From the NCBI RefSeq assembly GCF_000621665.1, contig NZ_JHXQ01000021.1, positions 1-64,000 of the forward strand: a stretch of 64,000 bases of DNA, in the 5' to 3' direction. Positions 45,193 through 54,348 of this stretch are shown here, one piece after another (position 1 is the first letter of the stretch; every line of letters begins with the position of its first letter). This DNA comes from Allorhizobium undicola ORS 992 = ATCC 700741 (GTDB lineage Bacteria; Pseudomonadota; Alphaproteobacteria; Rhizobiales; Rhizobiaceae). The notes below the pieces were generated by a model that was not told where the DNA came from, made no database searches, and saw nothing but the letters and a program-made list of their open reading frames with translations. A program made the position numbers and the translations under genes.

Positions 45193-46236
45193 ATGAATGT
45201 CCGCATCCTTTATCTCGATGACGATCCCGCCATTGCACGGCTGGTGCAGAAGACGTTCAGCCGCAGCGGCCATTCCGTGACCCATGCGGAAGATCTGGAG
45301 CGGGCGCTGGAGCTTCTGGTGGCCGACAAATTCGACGCCATCGTGCTGGACCATTACCTGCGCAACATGACGGGCCACGACGTGCTGGCACGCCTGAGGG
45401 CGGAAGGCATTTCCCTGCCGGTGGTCTATGTCACCGGCTCGAACGAGGCGGAAATCGCGGTCAACGCCATCAAGGCCGGTGCGTCGGATTACGTCATCAA
45501 GAGCGTGGGCGAGGATTTTCTTCCCCTGCTTCTCAGCGCCATCGAGCAATCTGTCGATAATGCCCGTCTGCGGGCCGAAAAGGCCCGCGCCGATGAGGAG
45601 ATCCGGCTTGGCAAGGAACGGGCGGAGGCCCTGCTGGCGGAGGTGAACCACCGCGTTGCAAACAGCCTGGCGCTCGTGGCAAGCCTGATCCGTCTGCAAA
45701 CTGCCAATAGCCGCAGCGAGGAAGTCAAGGCTGAACTTTCCGAGACGCAGGCCCGCATCACGGCCATTGCCGGGATGCATCGCAGCCTCTACACATCCCA
45801 CGACGTCAGCCGGGTGGACGTGAACATCTATCTTGCCAATCTCGTCGGCGAGATCGCCAGCTCGCTTGCAAGCCCCGACCGGCAGATAAACCTGAGCGTG
45901 GAGGCCGATCCGATTTCGCTGAAGTCCGACAGGGCCGTCTCCGTGGGCATGATCGTGACGGAACTTGTGACAAATGCCTTCAAATACGCCTATCCAGACA
46001 CCGGGGGCGACATTCGCGTGCGGCTGAAACGGTGCAGCGACGCGCAGGCCTTGCTGACCGTTGAGGATGACGGCATCGGCATGAGTGCGGATTCTCTCCC
46101 GAAAGGCACGGGGCTCGGCGGACGCATCATCAAATCCATGGCGGCATCGCTTGGCGCCGGGCTGAGCTATGCGGCTGCGGCCAAGGGCACCGTGGCGCAC
46201 ATTCCCATCGATCTTGAGCCAATAAGTCTCACCTGA
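45193..46236 (+). CDS. Receiver-HisKA_2 hybrid histidine kinase
   Basis: A 347-residue soluble protein with an N-terminal receiver (phospho-acceptor D53 in AIVLDHYLRNMTG) fused to a HisKA_2-type kinase (H153 in LLAEVNHRVANSLALVASLIRLQ) and a compact HATPase (IVTELVTNAFKYAYP, DDGIGM, GTGLGGRII). There is no sensory or membrane domain, so input must come through the receiver. HisKA_2 and HWE kinases are the class that feeds PhyR in alphaproteobacterial general stress signalling; that link is inferred. The end overlaps convergent deoA by 8 bases. Confidence 0.88.
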   Translation: MNVRILYLDDDPAIARLVQKTFSRSGHSVTHAEDLERALELLVADKFDAIVLDHYLRNMTGHDVLARLRAEGISLPVVYVTGSNEAEIAVNAIKAGASDYVIKSVGEDFLPLLLSAIEQSVDNARLRAEKARADEEIRLGKERAEALLAEVNHRVANSLALVASLIRLQTANSRSEEVKAELSETQARITAIAGMHRSLYTSHDVSRVDVNIYLANLVGEIASSLASPDRQINLSVEADPISLKSDRAVSVGMIVTELVTNAFKYAYPDTGGDIRVRLKRCSDAQALLTVEDDGIGMSADSLPKGTGLGGRIIKSMAASLGAGLSYAAAAKGTVAHIPIDLEPISLT

Positions 46237-47560
46237 TGCCTGCCGCCATCCCGCAGATCCGCTCGATCACCACCGGGCGCGATTTCGGGCATTCGTCGCC
46301 GATGGTGTAAGCGGCTGCCAGCTGGCTTGCGGCACGCGCGCCGCCGGTTTCATCTCCGGCATGAACAAGACCGATGACATCGCCGCGCTGGACAGTGCTG
46401 CCGACGGCCAGGAGTTGGCTGAAGCCAACCGCAGGATCGATGCGATCCGTGGTGCGGCGGCGCCCGCCGCCCAATTCGATCACCGCCATGCCGATTTCCC
46501 GCGTGGCAACACTGTCGATAAAGCCATCGCGGCCCGCAAGAACGGGGATGCGCACCGGCGCCTTCGGCAGGCAGGCCTCCGCCCGCTCCAGAAAATCAGC
46601 CGGGCCGCCAAGACCGTGCACCATACGGCCAAAGGCTTCTGCCGCATAACCGCTGGAAAGGGCGTGACGCACATGCTGCCCTGCCTCATCCAAGGTTGCC
46701 GCAAGCCCGGAATTGACCAGCATTTCGGCGCCCAAGGCCAGTGTCACCGCCTCCAGACGGCTGCCGGTCTTTTCGCCCCGCAGCAGGCAAACGGCGTTCA
46801 GCACCTCCACGGCATTGCCCGCGGCATCGGCAAGCGGTTCATTCATGTCTGTCAGCAGGGCGGTCGTTTTCGTGCCCGCGCCATTGCCCACGTCCACGAG
46901 AGAGCGGGCCAATATCCGTGCAGCCTCGATATTCGCCATGAAGGCGCCATTGCCGACCTTCACGTCCAGTACAAGGCTTGAAAGTCCTGCCGCCAGCTTC
47001 TTGGAAAGAATGGAAGCAGTAATCAGCGGCACGGATTCGACCGTTGCGGTCACATCGCGCACCGCATAAAGCCGCTTGTCGGCAGGGGCAAGCTCGCCCG
47101 TCGGACCAATGATCGCCGCCCCCGTTTCAGCAACGAGCTGCCGGAAAACCTCAGGCGGCGGCTGAATATCATAGCCGGGAATGGCTTCCAGCTTGTCCAG
47201 CGTGCCGCCCGTATGGCCAAGCCCCCTGCCGGAAATCATCGGCACGGCCAGTCCGCAGGCCGCCATCAGCGGGGCCAGCACCAGCGAAACATTATCGCCA
47301 ACGCCGCCGGTGGAATGCTTGTCGCAAACCGGCCGCGCCAGTCCTTCCCAGCTCAGCACATCGCCGCTGTCACGCATGGCAAGGGTGAGCGCCACGGTTT
47401 CCTGCGCATCCATGCCGCGCAGAAACGCCGCCATGGCGAAGGCGCCGATCTGCCCTTCGGAAAGCTCATCGCTTGCCAAGGCCTTGACGAAGGCCTCAAT
47501 CTCGGCGGCAGAGAGAACCTCGCCATCACGCTTGCGGCGAATGATCTCCTGCGTCAGCAT
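46229..47560 (-). CDS. deoA: Thymidine phosphorylase
   Basis: A 443-residue pyrimidine nucleoside phosphorylase that splits thymidine or deoxyuridine with phosphate. The signature is VCDKHSTGGVGDNVSLVLAPL; SGRGLGHTGGTLDKLE and the N-terminal IIRRKRDGEVLSAAEIEAFV are family-typical. It is the last gene of the nucleoside import and salvage operon, immediately after deoC. Its product, 2-deoxyribose 1-phosphate, needs a phosphopentomutase (not in this window) before DeoC can act. Confidence 0.95.
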   Translation of the reverse strand: MLTQEIIRRKRDGEVLSAAEIEAFVKALASDELSEGQIGAFAMAAFLRGMDAQETVALTLAMRDSGDVLSWEGLARPVCDKHSTGGVGDNVSLVLAPLMAACGLAVPMISGRGLGHTGGTLDKLEAIPGYDIQPPPEVFRQLVAETGAAIIGPTGELAPADKRLYAVRDVTATVESVPLITASILSKKLAAGLSSLVLDVKVGNGAFMANIEAARILARSLVDVGNGAGTKTTALLTDMNEPLADAAGNAVEVLNAVCLLRGEKTGSRLEAVTLALGAEMLVNSGLAATLDEAGQHVRHALSSGYAAEAFGRMVHGLGGPADFLERAEACLPKAPVRIPVLAGRDGFIDSVATREIGMAVIELGGGRRRTTDRIDPAVGFSQLLAVGSTVQRGDVIGLVHAGDETGGARAASQLAAAYTIGDECPKSRPVVIERICGMAAGIR

Positions 47561-47561
47561 C

Positions 47562-48335
47562 TCAGTACCCCGCCTGCGGCGTGGAAAATGCCGTGCCGGA
47601 CAGGACAGCGTCGATGTCGTTCAGCAGGCCCGAAGCGCCAAAGCGGAAGGTGGAGGGCATGATCCAGTTTTCACCCATGATGGCGCTGGCGTGGCGGAAA
47701 TAGAGCGCGGCATCCGCCACGCTGCCAATGCCGCCCGCAGGCTTGAAGCCGACGTTGCGCCGGCTGTCGCGAATGACCTGCAACATGATGTCGGCCGCTT
47801 CCAGCGTGGCATTGACGGCCACCTTGCCGGTCGAGGTCTTGATGAAATCGGAACCTTCGGCGATGGCGATCTCCGAAGCACGGCGGATCAATTGCGGATC
47901 TTTCAGTTCGCCGGTTTCAAGAATGGTCTTGAGCAGAACGGACTGGGGGCAGACGGCCCGCACGGCGCGCACCATCCCGGCCACGGCGGCCTCGTCGCCT
48001 TCCTTGAAACGGCGATAGGGAATGACGAGATCGATCTCATCCGCGCCGTCGGCAATGGCCTGCACGGTTTCCCGCACCACCTCGTCAACGGCAAGATCGC
48101 CAGAGGGGAAGTTGACGACCGTTGCAATGCGGATCAGGCCATTCTCGCCGAAAATTGCCCGTGCCTGCGCCACGAAGCGAGGCCAGATACAGATGGCCGC
48201 CGTGGCGCCGTGGGCGGTCTGGGCACGAGCGCACAGCGTTTCGATTTCCGCCGCCGTGCAATCATCCTTCAGGTTTGTCAGGTCGAGAACCGACAGGGCC
48301 ACGGCCGCGCATTCCCGCAATTCGCGATTATCCAA
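47562..48335 (-). CDS. deoC: Deoxyribose-phosphate aldolase
   Basis: A 257-residue class I aldolase splitting deoxyribose 5-phosphate into acetaldehyde and glyceraldehyde 3-phosphate. The Schiff-base lysine is K166 in SDFIKTSTGK; VLLKTILETGEL holds a second active-site lysine. The start is TTG 48335 with GGAGGACGAG before it. It lies 1 base upstream of deoA and 30 bases downstream of the purine nucleoside phosphorylase. Confidence 0.94.
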   Translation of the reverse strand: MDNRELRECAAVALSVLDLTNLKDDCTAAEIETLCARAQTAHGATAAICIWPRFVAQARAIFGENGLIRIATVVNFPSGDLAVDEVVRETVQAIADGADEIDLVIPYRRFKEGDEAAVAGMVRAVRAVCPQSVLLKTILETGELKDPQLIRRASEIAIAEGSDFIKTSTGKVAVNATLEAADIMLQVIRDSRRNVGFKPAGGIGSVADAALYFRHASAIMGENWIMPSTFRFGASGLLNDIDAVLSGTAFSTPQAGY

Positions 48336-48365
48336 GGTCTCGTCCTCCGGCTGCTTTTGGTTTCG

Positions 48366-49160
48366 TTACAAGCCAGTCAACATTCGTTTCAGAATGAGGG
48401 CCAGCTTTGCTCCGCCGAGAGGCGCCATGTCCTTGGTTTCGTCATGGCTCAATTCGGCGCCGGTCATGCCTGCCCCATAATTGGTGATGACAGAGGCCGC
48501 GGCAACCCGCAAACCCAGAAAACGCGCCAGAATAACCTCCGGCACGGTGGACATGCCCACGGCATCGGCTCCCAGAAGGCGGGCCATGCGGATCTCGGCC
48601 GGGGTTTCAAAACTCGGTCCGGAAAACCACATATAGACGCCGTGATGCAGGCTGATCGCCTCTTCATGGGCGGCCTGGCGCATGGCTTCTGCCAGCGCGC
48701 CGTCATAGGCCTCCGTCATGCCGACGAAGCGGGCATCGCTTGCCTCGCCGATCAGCGGATTGAGGCCGGAATAATTGATGTGGTCGGTGATCTGCATGAC
48801 CGAACCGGGTGCCATGTCCTGGCGCAGCGAGCCCGCCGCATTGGTGAGGATCAGGCTTTGAACGCCAAGTTCCTTCAGGACGGTCAGCGGCAAGCGCATG
48901 GCGCCGGCATCGCCCTTCTCGTAATAATGCACCCGCCCGGCCAGCATGATGACCGGGACGCCGTTCAGATGACCCGCCACAAGCTCCTTTGCGTGCCCGG
49001 AAACCCCGCCCGCCGGAAAGCCGGGCAGGTCGGCAAAGGGAATGCGCACCGCATCGCTCACCTCATCCGCCAGCCCGCCAAGGCCGGAGCCGAGAATGAT
49101 GGCAATGCGCGGCAGAAGGCCGTTCAGCCGGTCCACCAGAAGGTCGGTTGCGGGCATCAT
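48366..49160 (-). CDS. Purine nucleoside phosphorylase (family 2 / PNP-I type)
   Basis: A 264-residue PNP of the trimeric type acting on inosine, guanosine or xanthosine. Motifs are IILGSGLGGLADEV, LAGRVHYYEKG, LTNAAGSLRQDMAPGSVM, the MWFSGPSFETPAEIRM signature and GMSTVPEVILARFLGLRV. ATG 49160 overlaps the cdd stop by 4 bases. Family relatives are called punA, deoD or xapA, so no symbol is given. Confidence 0.9.
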   Translation of the reverse strand: MMPATDLLVDRLNGLLPRIAIILGSGLGGLADEVSDAVRIPFADLPGFPAGGVSGHAKELVAGHLNGVPVIMLAGRVHYYEKGDAGAMRLPLTVLKELGVQSLILTNAAGSLRQDMAPGSVMQITDHINYSGLNPLIGEASDARFVGMTEAYDGALAEAMRQAAHEEAISLHHGVYMWFSGPSFETPAEIRMARLLGADAVGMSTVPEVILARFLGLRVAAASVITNYGAGMTGAELSHDETKDMAPLGGAKLALILKRMLTGL

Positions 49161-49549
49161 CCGAGAATATCCGTCTCGAAACTGAAGGGCAGCAGCTCTT
49201 CCATGGTCATGGTTTTCTGCACCCCCGTTTCATCGCAAAGATAGATCAGCGTCCCGGCATCCGCAAATTCGCGGATCTTCTGGCGACAACCGCCGCAGGG
49301 CGGGCAAAGCGCCAGTTTTTCGGCGATCACCGCAATCTCCCGGATCTTGCGGCCTCCGCCCATGACCATGCAGCCAATGGCCGTGGGCTCGGCGCACCAG
49401 CCCTGCGGAAAGGACAGGTTTTCGATATTGGCGCCCGCATAGATCTTGCCATCATCGGCCCGAATGGCGGCGCCCACCGGAAATTTCGAATAGGGCGCGT
49501 GGGCCTTGGCCATAGCCGCGCGGGCAGCCTCGAAAAGATCATGCGCCAT
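49157..49549 (-). CDS. cdd: Cytidine deaminase
   Basis: A 130-residue tetrameric zinc deaminase converting cytidine and deoxycytidine to uridine forms. The C-A-E motif in GWCAEPTAI and P-C-G-G-C in LCPPCGGCRQKIREF supply the catalytic Glu and three zinc cysteines. The ATG at 49549 is used; a TTG lies immediately before it. It starts 3 bases after the permease stop and overlaps the phosphorylase start. Confidence 0.95.
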   Translation of the reverse strand: MAHDLFEAARAAMAKAHAPYSKFPVGAAIRADDGKIYAGANIENLSFPQGWCAEPTAIGCMVMGGGRKIREIAVIAEKLALCPPCGGCRQKIREFADAGTLIYLCDETGVQKTMTMEELLPFSFETDILG

Positions 49550-49552
49550 CAA

Positions 49553-50524
49553 TCACCGCTCCTTCACATAGGGCACGCCGCCCGCCTTTGGCGATCTTGC
49601 CGCACCGATAAAGCCAGCCAGCAAAATACAGGTGAGGATATAGGGCAGTGCCTGGAAAATCTGTACCGGCACTTCACCAATGCCCGGCACCGCCTTGCCC
49701 TGCATGAAATTGGCCAGCGCATCGAGAAAGCCGAACAGCAAGCAGGCAAACATGACCGGCACCGGCTTCCATTTGGCGAAGATCAACGCGGCAAGCGCGA
49801 TATAGCCCTTGCCCGCCGACATGTCCTTGATGAAGGCCGCCGATTGCGCAATGCCGAGATAGGTTCCCGAAAAGCCGCAAAGCAGTCCGGCAACGATCAC
49901 GGCCCGGTAGCGCAGCCATTCCACGGAAATGCCCGCCGTATCCACCGCGCCCGGATTTTCGCCAACGGCGCGCAGCCTGAGGCCAAAGCGCGTGCGATAA
50001 AGCACCCACCACGACAGCGGCACGGCAAGGAAGGCAAGATAAGTGAGGATGTTGTTGCCGGAAATGACATTGGCATAAAGCGGACCCAGCACCGGCACAT
50101 CCCTGAGCGCATCGACGCCCGGAAGAATAATGGGCAGGAAGCGTGCATCCGCGGGCAATTGCGGCGTACGCCCCCCCTGGCCGAACCAGGCCTGTCCCAG
50201 AACCACGGTGAGCCCCGCCGCCACGAAATTCAACGCCACGCCGGAAATGATCTGGTTGCCGCGATTGGTGATCGAGGCAAATCCATGAATGATGGCAAAG
50301 ACGATGGAAACACCGACGCCACCGAGAAGCCCGGCCCAGGCAGAGCCGGTGAGATAGGCAACCACGGCAGCAGCAAAGGCGGAAGCCAGCATTTTCCCTT
50401 CAAGGCCGATGTCGAAAATCCCGGCGCGTTCGGAAAAAAGCCCTGCCAGCGCCGTAAAGATCAACGGAATCGAAAGACGCACGGTGGAGCCGAGAATGGA
50501 AACCAGCATGTCGAAATTTTCCAT
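49553..50524 (-). CDS. Nucleoside ABC importer permease (NupQ/YufQ-like)
   Basis: A 323-residue membrane permease of the branched-chain/ribose (BPD_transp_2) type with about 8-10 helices. LFSERAGIFDIGLEGKMLASAFAAAVVAYLTGSAWAGLLGG is the diagnostic segment of this family, and FSGTYLGIAQSAAFIKDMSAGKGYIALAALIFAKWKP lies near the ATPase contact. It pairs with the permease encoded 12 bases upstream, and its position before cdd supports nucleoside transport. Confidence 0.88.
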   Translation of the reverse strand: MENFDMLVSILGSTVRLSIPLIFTALAGLFSERAGIFDIGLEGKMLASAFAAAVVAYLTGSAWAGLLGGVGVSIVFAIIHGFASITNRGNQIISGVALNFVAAGLTVVLGQAWFGQGGRTPQLPADARFLPIILPGVDALRDVPVLGPLYANVISGNNILTYLAFLAVPLSWWVLYRTRFGLRLRAVGENPGAVDTAGISVEWLRYRAVIVAGLLCGFSGTYLGIAQSAAFIKDMSAGKGYIALAALIFAKWKPVPVMFACLLFGFLDALANFMQGKAVPGIGEVPVQIFQALPYILTCILLAGFIGAARSPKAGGVPYVKER

Positions 50525-50536
50525 GATGCCGGCTCC

Positions 50537-51640
50537 TTACGATTTCTTGAACGACAGATAGAGACGCACCAGCGCCGGACGGAACATGAATTCCAGCGCG
50601 CCCGCGAACAGAATGACAAGGCCCTGGATGACCACGATCATGTCACGGGTGATGTTGGGCATGTCGAAGGACAGCTCCGCGCCGCCCTGATAAAGAACGC
50701 CGAACAATATCGCCGCAAGCAATATGCCCAGCGGATGGCTGCGGCCCATCAGCGAAACGGCAATGCCCACGAAGCCCGCCCCGCCGACGAATTCCACCTG
50801 AAGCCGGGCAGACGCCCCCATGACGGGATTGAGCGCCATCATGCCCGCCAGCGCCCCGGACAGCAGCATGGCGATGACCACGATGCGCGTATAGGAGATG
50901 CCGGCATAGGACGCCGCCGAGCGGGAAATGCCGAGCGTGCGCATTTCATAACCCAGTCTGGTGCGCCAGATCAGCACCCAGACCGCCACGCACATGACAA
51001 GGGCGATGATGAAGGAGATGTTGAAGGGTGCCGCCCCAAGCTTCAGGCCGAACATGGCCATCAGCCAGTCAAGCTTGGGCAATTGGCCGCCCTCCAGAAA
51101 GGTGCGGGTTTCCGGCGCCATCTTGCCGGTCACGCGCAGCACATTGACGAGGAGGTAGACCATCAGCGCCGAGGCGATGAAATTGAACATGATGGTGGTG
51201 ATGACCACATGGCTGCCGCGCCGCGCCTGCAACCAGGCGGGTATCAGCGCCCAGGCCGCGCCGAAAACCGCTGCTCCCAGCACGGCAACGGGCATGGTGA
51301 CATACCAGGGGCAATAATGATCGAGCGCCAGCGCCACCAGCGCCGCCCCCAGCCCGCCGACATAGGCCTGCCCCTCGGAGCCGATATTGAACAGGCCCGC
51401 GTGAAAGGCCACGGCCACGGAAAGCCCGGTGAAAATGAAATTGGTGGCATAAAACAGCGTAAAACCGATGCCCTCGCCGCGTCCCAGCGCGCCCTGCAAC
51501 ATCAGCACCAGCGCATCCCAGGGATTTTCACCGATGATCCAGACGACAAGGCCGGAAATGAGAAAGGCAAGGATCAGGTTGATGAGCGGCAGCAGGCCGT
51601 AGGTGATCCAGTTCGGAAGGGGAATGGAAGCAGTACTCAT
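50537..51640 (-). CDS. Nucleoside ABC importer permease (NupP/YufP-like)
   Basis: A 367-residue permease of the same family as its downstream partner, with LSVAVAFHAGLFNIGSEGQAYVGGLGAALVALAL and the coupling region GISRSAASYAGISYTRIVVIAMLLSGALAGMMALNPVMGAS. ATG 51640 is preceded by GAGG and lies 7 bases after the ATPase stop; a start at 51658 would overlap it. Confidence 0.88.
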   Translation of the reverse strand: MSTASIPLPNWITYGLLPLINLILAFLISGLVVWIIGENPWDALVLMLQGALGRGEGIGFTLFYATNFIFTGLSVAVAFHAGLFNIGSEGQAYVGGLGAALVALALDHYCPWYVTMPVAVLGAAVFGAAWALIPAWLQARRGSHVVITTIMFNFIASALMVYLLVNVLRVTGKMAPETRTFLEGGQLPKLDWLMAMFGLKLGAAPFNISFIIALVMCVAVWVLIWRTRLGYEMRTLGISRSAASYAGISYTRIVVIAMLLSGALAGMMALNPVMGASARLQVEFVGGAGFVGIAVSLMGRSHPLGILLAAILFGVLYQGGAELSFDMPNITRDMIVVIQGLVILFAGALEFMFRPALVRLYLSFKKS

Positions 51641-51647
51641 CAAAACC

Positions 51648-53195
51648 TCAAGCGGCAATACCGGCCATCATCAGGCCAAGCGTCTGTTCCGTGGCATCCG
51701 CCGATTTCTCACCGACGATCCGGCCTGCAAACATCACCAGAATCCGGTCGGAAAGCGCCCGGATCTCGTCCAGCTCCACCGAAACCAGCAGCAGCGCCTT
51801 GCCTGCATCGCGCGTTTCGACAATGCGGCGGTGGATGAACTCGATGGCGCCTATATCGACGCCGCGCGTCGGCTGGCCGATCACCAGCATTTTCGGATCG
51901 CGTTCGATCTCACGCGCCACGACGATCTTCTGCTGGTTTCCGCCGGAAAAATTGGCGGTCTTCAGCCGGGCGTTCGGCGGGCGAATATCGTATTTGGCAA
52001 TCTCCACCTCGGCGGCAGCACGGATCGCCGCCGGATCGAGGAAAGGCCCCCGGCCGTAGCGCGGATCGCGATGATAGCCCAGAATGGCGTTCTGGCTTTC
52101 CTCGAAGGGCAGCACGAGGCCCATATGATGGCGGTCTTCGGGAATGTGCCCCATGCCCAGACGCCGCAGCATGGCCGGATCGAGACCGGACACCTTGCAC
52201 CCCTCCAGAAATATCTCTCCCGATACCGGCTTGCGGATGCCGGTAATGGCTTCCAGAAGCTCGCTCTGACCATTGCCCGCCACGCCGGCAATGCCGAGGA
52301 TTTCACCGGCGCGAATATCGAAGGACACATCATCGACCATGGTCACGCCGCGAGCGTCCTTGACGGTGAGGTTGCGCACTGAGAGCAGCACTTCTCGCGG
52401 CTGGGCGGGCTTCTTGTCCACCCGCAACAGCACGCGGCGGCCAACCATCAGCTCGGCCAGCTCCTCCACGGTGGTTTCGGCGGTCTTGCGGGTGGCCACG
52501 ATCTCGCCGCGCCGCATGACGGAGACCGTATCGGTAATGGCCATGATCTCGCGCAGCTTGTGGGTGATGAGAATGACCGTCTTGCCCTGATCGCGCAGGA
52601 CACCGAGAATTTTGAACAGGTGATCGGCCTCGGCGGGCGTCAAAACCCCGGTTGGCTCGTCAAGAATCAGGATTTCGGCGCCGCGATAAAGGGCTTTCAG
52701 AATCTCGACACGCTGTTGCAGACCGACCGCAAGCTCCTCGATGACGGCATCGGGATCGACCTCGAGGCCGTAATCCTTCTCAAGCTGCTTCAGCGAGGCA
52801 CGGGCGGCATCCGAGCCTTTGGCCAGCGATGCGCCGCCCTCGGCTCCCAGCATGATGTTTTCCAGCACGGTGAAATTTTCGACCAGCATGAAATGCTGGT
52901 GAACCATGCCGATACCCGCGGCAATCGCCGCCTGACTGTCCTTGATCGTGGCCGCTTCACCGCCAACCTTTATGACGCCCTCATCGGCCTGATAGAAGCC
53001 GTAGAGGATCGACATCAGGGTCGATTTTCCAGCCCCGTTTTCACCAATGATCCCGTGTATGGAGCCCTTGGCAACGGTGAGGTTGATGTTCTTGTTGGCG
53101 TGGACCGGACCGAATTTCTTGTCGATCCCGATCAGTTCAATCGCAGGCGCCTGAACCACGTCATAAGCTCCAGAAAATGCGGCGGATCCGTTCAT
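51648..53195 (-). CDS. Nucleoside ABC importer ATPase (NupO/YufO-like, two ABC domains)
   Basis: A 515-residue protein with two tandem ATPase domains. Domain 1 has Walker A GENGAGKST, a diverged signature (ELAVGLQQRVEI) and Walker B ILILDEPTGVLTPAE. Domain 2 has a degenerate Walker A (GVAGNGQSE, no GK pair), the signature FSGGNQQKIVVARE and MLVIGQPTRGVDIGA. This asymmetry is normal for the MglA/RbsA/YufO class. It is 157 bases after the binding-protein gene, past an internal terminator-like hairpin. Confidence 0.92.
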   Translation of the reverse strand: MNGSAAFSGAYDVVQAPAIELIGIDKKFGPVHANKNINLTVAKGSIHGIIGENGAGKSTLMSILYGFYQADEGVIKVGGEAATIKDSQAAIAAGIGMVHQHFMLVENFTVLENIMLGAEGGASLAKGSDAARASLKQLEKDYGLEVDPDAVIEELAVGLQQRVEILKALYRGAEILILDEPTGVLTPAEADHLFKILGVLRDQGKTVILITHKLREIMAITDTVSVMRRGEIVATRKTAETTVEELAELMVGRRVLLRVDKKPAQPREVLLSVRNLTVKDARGVTMVDDVSFDIRAGEILGIAGVAGNGQSELLEAITGIRKPVSGEIFLEGCKVSGLDPAMLRRLGMGHIPEDRHHMGLVLPFEESQNAILGYHRDPRYGRGPFLDPAAIRAAAEVEIAKYDIRPPNARLKTANFSGGNQQKIVVAREIERDPKMLVIGQPTRGVDIGAIEFIHRRIVETRDAGKALLLVSVELDEIRALSDRILVMFAGRIVGEKSADATEQTLGLMMAGIAA

Positions 53196-53308
53196 TTACG
53201 CAAAAGTGCCGCGCTCATTGAAAAGCGCATCGCATGTTTCGCAGGGCGCCACAAGATTTGCCGCTGAAACAGGCAGCAGAAAAACTTGAACAACAAAGTG
53301 TCAGCATG

Positions 53309-53345
53309 AAAAAGGGCGCAGGACGACGCCGCCCTGCACCCTTTC
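53309..53345 (-). terminator. Intra-operon attenuating hairpin after the binding-protein gene
   Basis: On the minus strand GAAAGGGTGCAGG pairs with CCTGCGCCCTTTTT (one bulge) and runs into a T tract, 8 bases after the binding-protein stop. It probably terminates part of the transcripts, giving more binding protein than transporter. Confidence 0.7.
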
Positions 53346-53352
53346 AAACAGC

Positions 53353-54348
53353 TCAGCCCTTCGGGCAGGCGTTGTCGCTCATGTAGTCATGCACCTTGAT
53401 CTTGCCGGCAATGATGTCTGCCTTTGCCTTTTCGACGGCAGCCTTCATGTCAGCGGTGATCAGGGCCTTGTTGTTGTCGTCGATTGCCGCCATGACACCT
53501 TCTTCCTTCACGCCAAGCGACTGGGTGCCGCCGGTGAACTTGCCGTTCTTCGTATCCATGAAGGCATTATAGACGGCGAGATCCACGCGCTTGACCATGG
53601 AGGTCAGCACCGAACCCGGATGCAGATGGTTCTGGTTGGAATCGACGCCGATGGAGAATTTCTTGTTGTCGGCAGCCGTTTGCAGGGCACCGATACCGGA
53701 TGCACCGGCTGCGGCGTAGATCACGTCCGAACCCTGGTCGATCTGGTTCTTGGTGAGTTCACCGGCACGAACCGGGTCGTTCCAGGCAGCGCCCGTGGTG
53801 CCAACCATGTTCTGGAACACTTCGATCTTGGCATTGGCAGCGCGCGCGCCCTGCTCGTAGCCGCATTCGAACTTGCGGATCAGCGGAATGTCCATGCCGC
53901 CGACGAAGGAGACCTTGCCGCTCTTGGAAGCCATGCCAGCCAGAAGGCCGACGAGGTAGGACCCCTCTTCTTCCTTGAAGGTGACAGAGCGGACATTCGG
54001 CTTGTCAACGACAGAATCCACGATCACGAACTTGGTATCGGGAAACTCGCCAGCCACCTTTTCCATCGCCGAAGTCCAGGCGAAGGAAACGGCGACAACC
54101 GGGTTATAGCCGCGCGAGGCGAAGTTGCGGATGGCCTGCTCGCCCTGCGTATCGCTGGTCGGCTCGAAGTCCCGGAACTTGATGCCGGTTTCCTTGGAGA
54201 ACTTCTCCGCGCCATTGGCGGCTGCTTCATTGAAGGATTTGTCGAACTTGCCGCCGGTGCCATAAACCAGGGCGGGCTGTAGATCGGCAGCAAGCGCCGA
54301 ACCCGACATGGCGACCATGGCAAAAAGCGAAATAAGGGATTTCTTCAT
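53353..54348 (-). CDS. BMP-family nucleoside-binding periplasmic protein
   Basis: A 331-residue exported binding protein. The signal peptide MKKSLISLFAMVAMSGSALA lacks a lipobox cysteine, so it should be free in the periplasm. The mature protein has the PnrA/BmpA features GTGGKFDKSFNEAAANGAEKF, VAVSFAWTSAMEKVA, SFVGGMDIPLIRKFECGYEQGARAAN and GVDSNQNHL. It heads the nucleoside operon (binding protein, ATPase, two permeases, cdd, phosphorylase, deoC, deoA). Purine nucleosides are the likely ligands. Confidence 0.9.
   Translation of the reverse strand: MKKSLISLFAMVAMSGSALAADLQPALVYGTGGKFDKSFNEAAANGAEKFSKETGIKFRDFEPTSDTQGEQAIRNFASRGYNPVVAVSFAWTSAMEKVAGEFPDTKFVIVDSVVDKPNVRSVTFKEEEGSYLVGLLAGMASKSGKVSFVGGMDIPLIRKFECGYEQGARAANAKIEVFQNMVGTTGAAWNDPVRAGELTKNQIDQGSDVIYAAAGASGIGALQTAADNKKFSIGVDSNQNHLHPGSVLTSMVKRVDLAVYNAFMDTKNGKFTGGTQSLGVKEEGVMAAIDDNNKALITADMKAAVEKAKADIIAGKIKVHDYMSDNACPKG

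Noticed and set aside
47181-49244. 687-codon plus-strand frame opposite deoC and the phosphorylase
   Set aside because: Antisense shadow of two well-supported enzymes.
49148-51838. Very long plus-strand open frame opposite the nucleoside permeases
   Set aside because: It mirrors the codon structure of the real minus-strand genes, is rich in His, Arg and Gln, and shows no domain.
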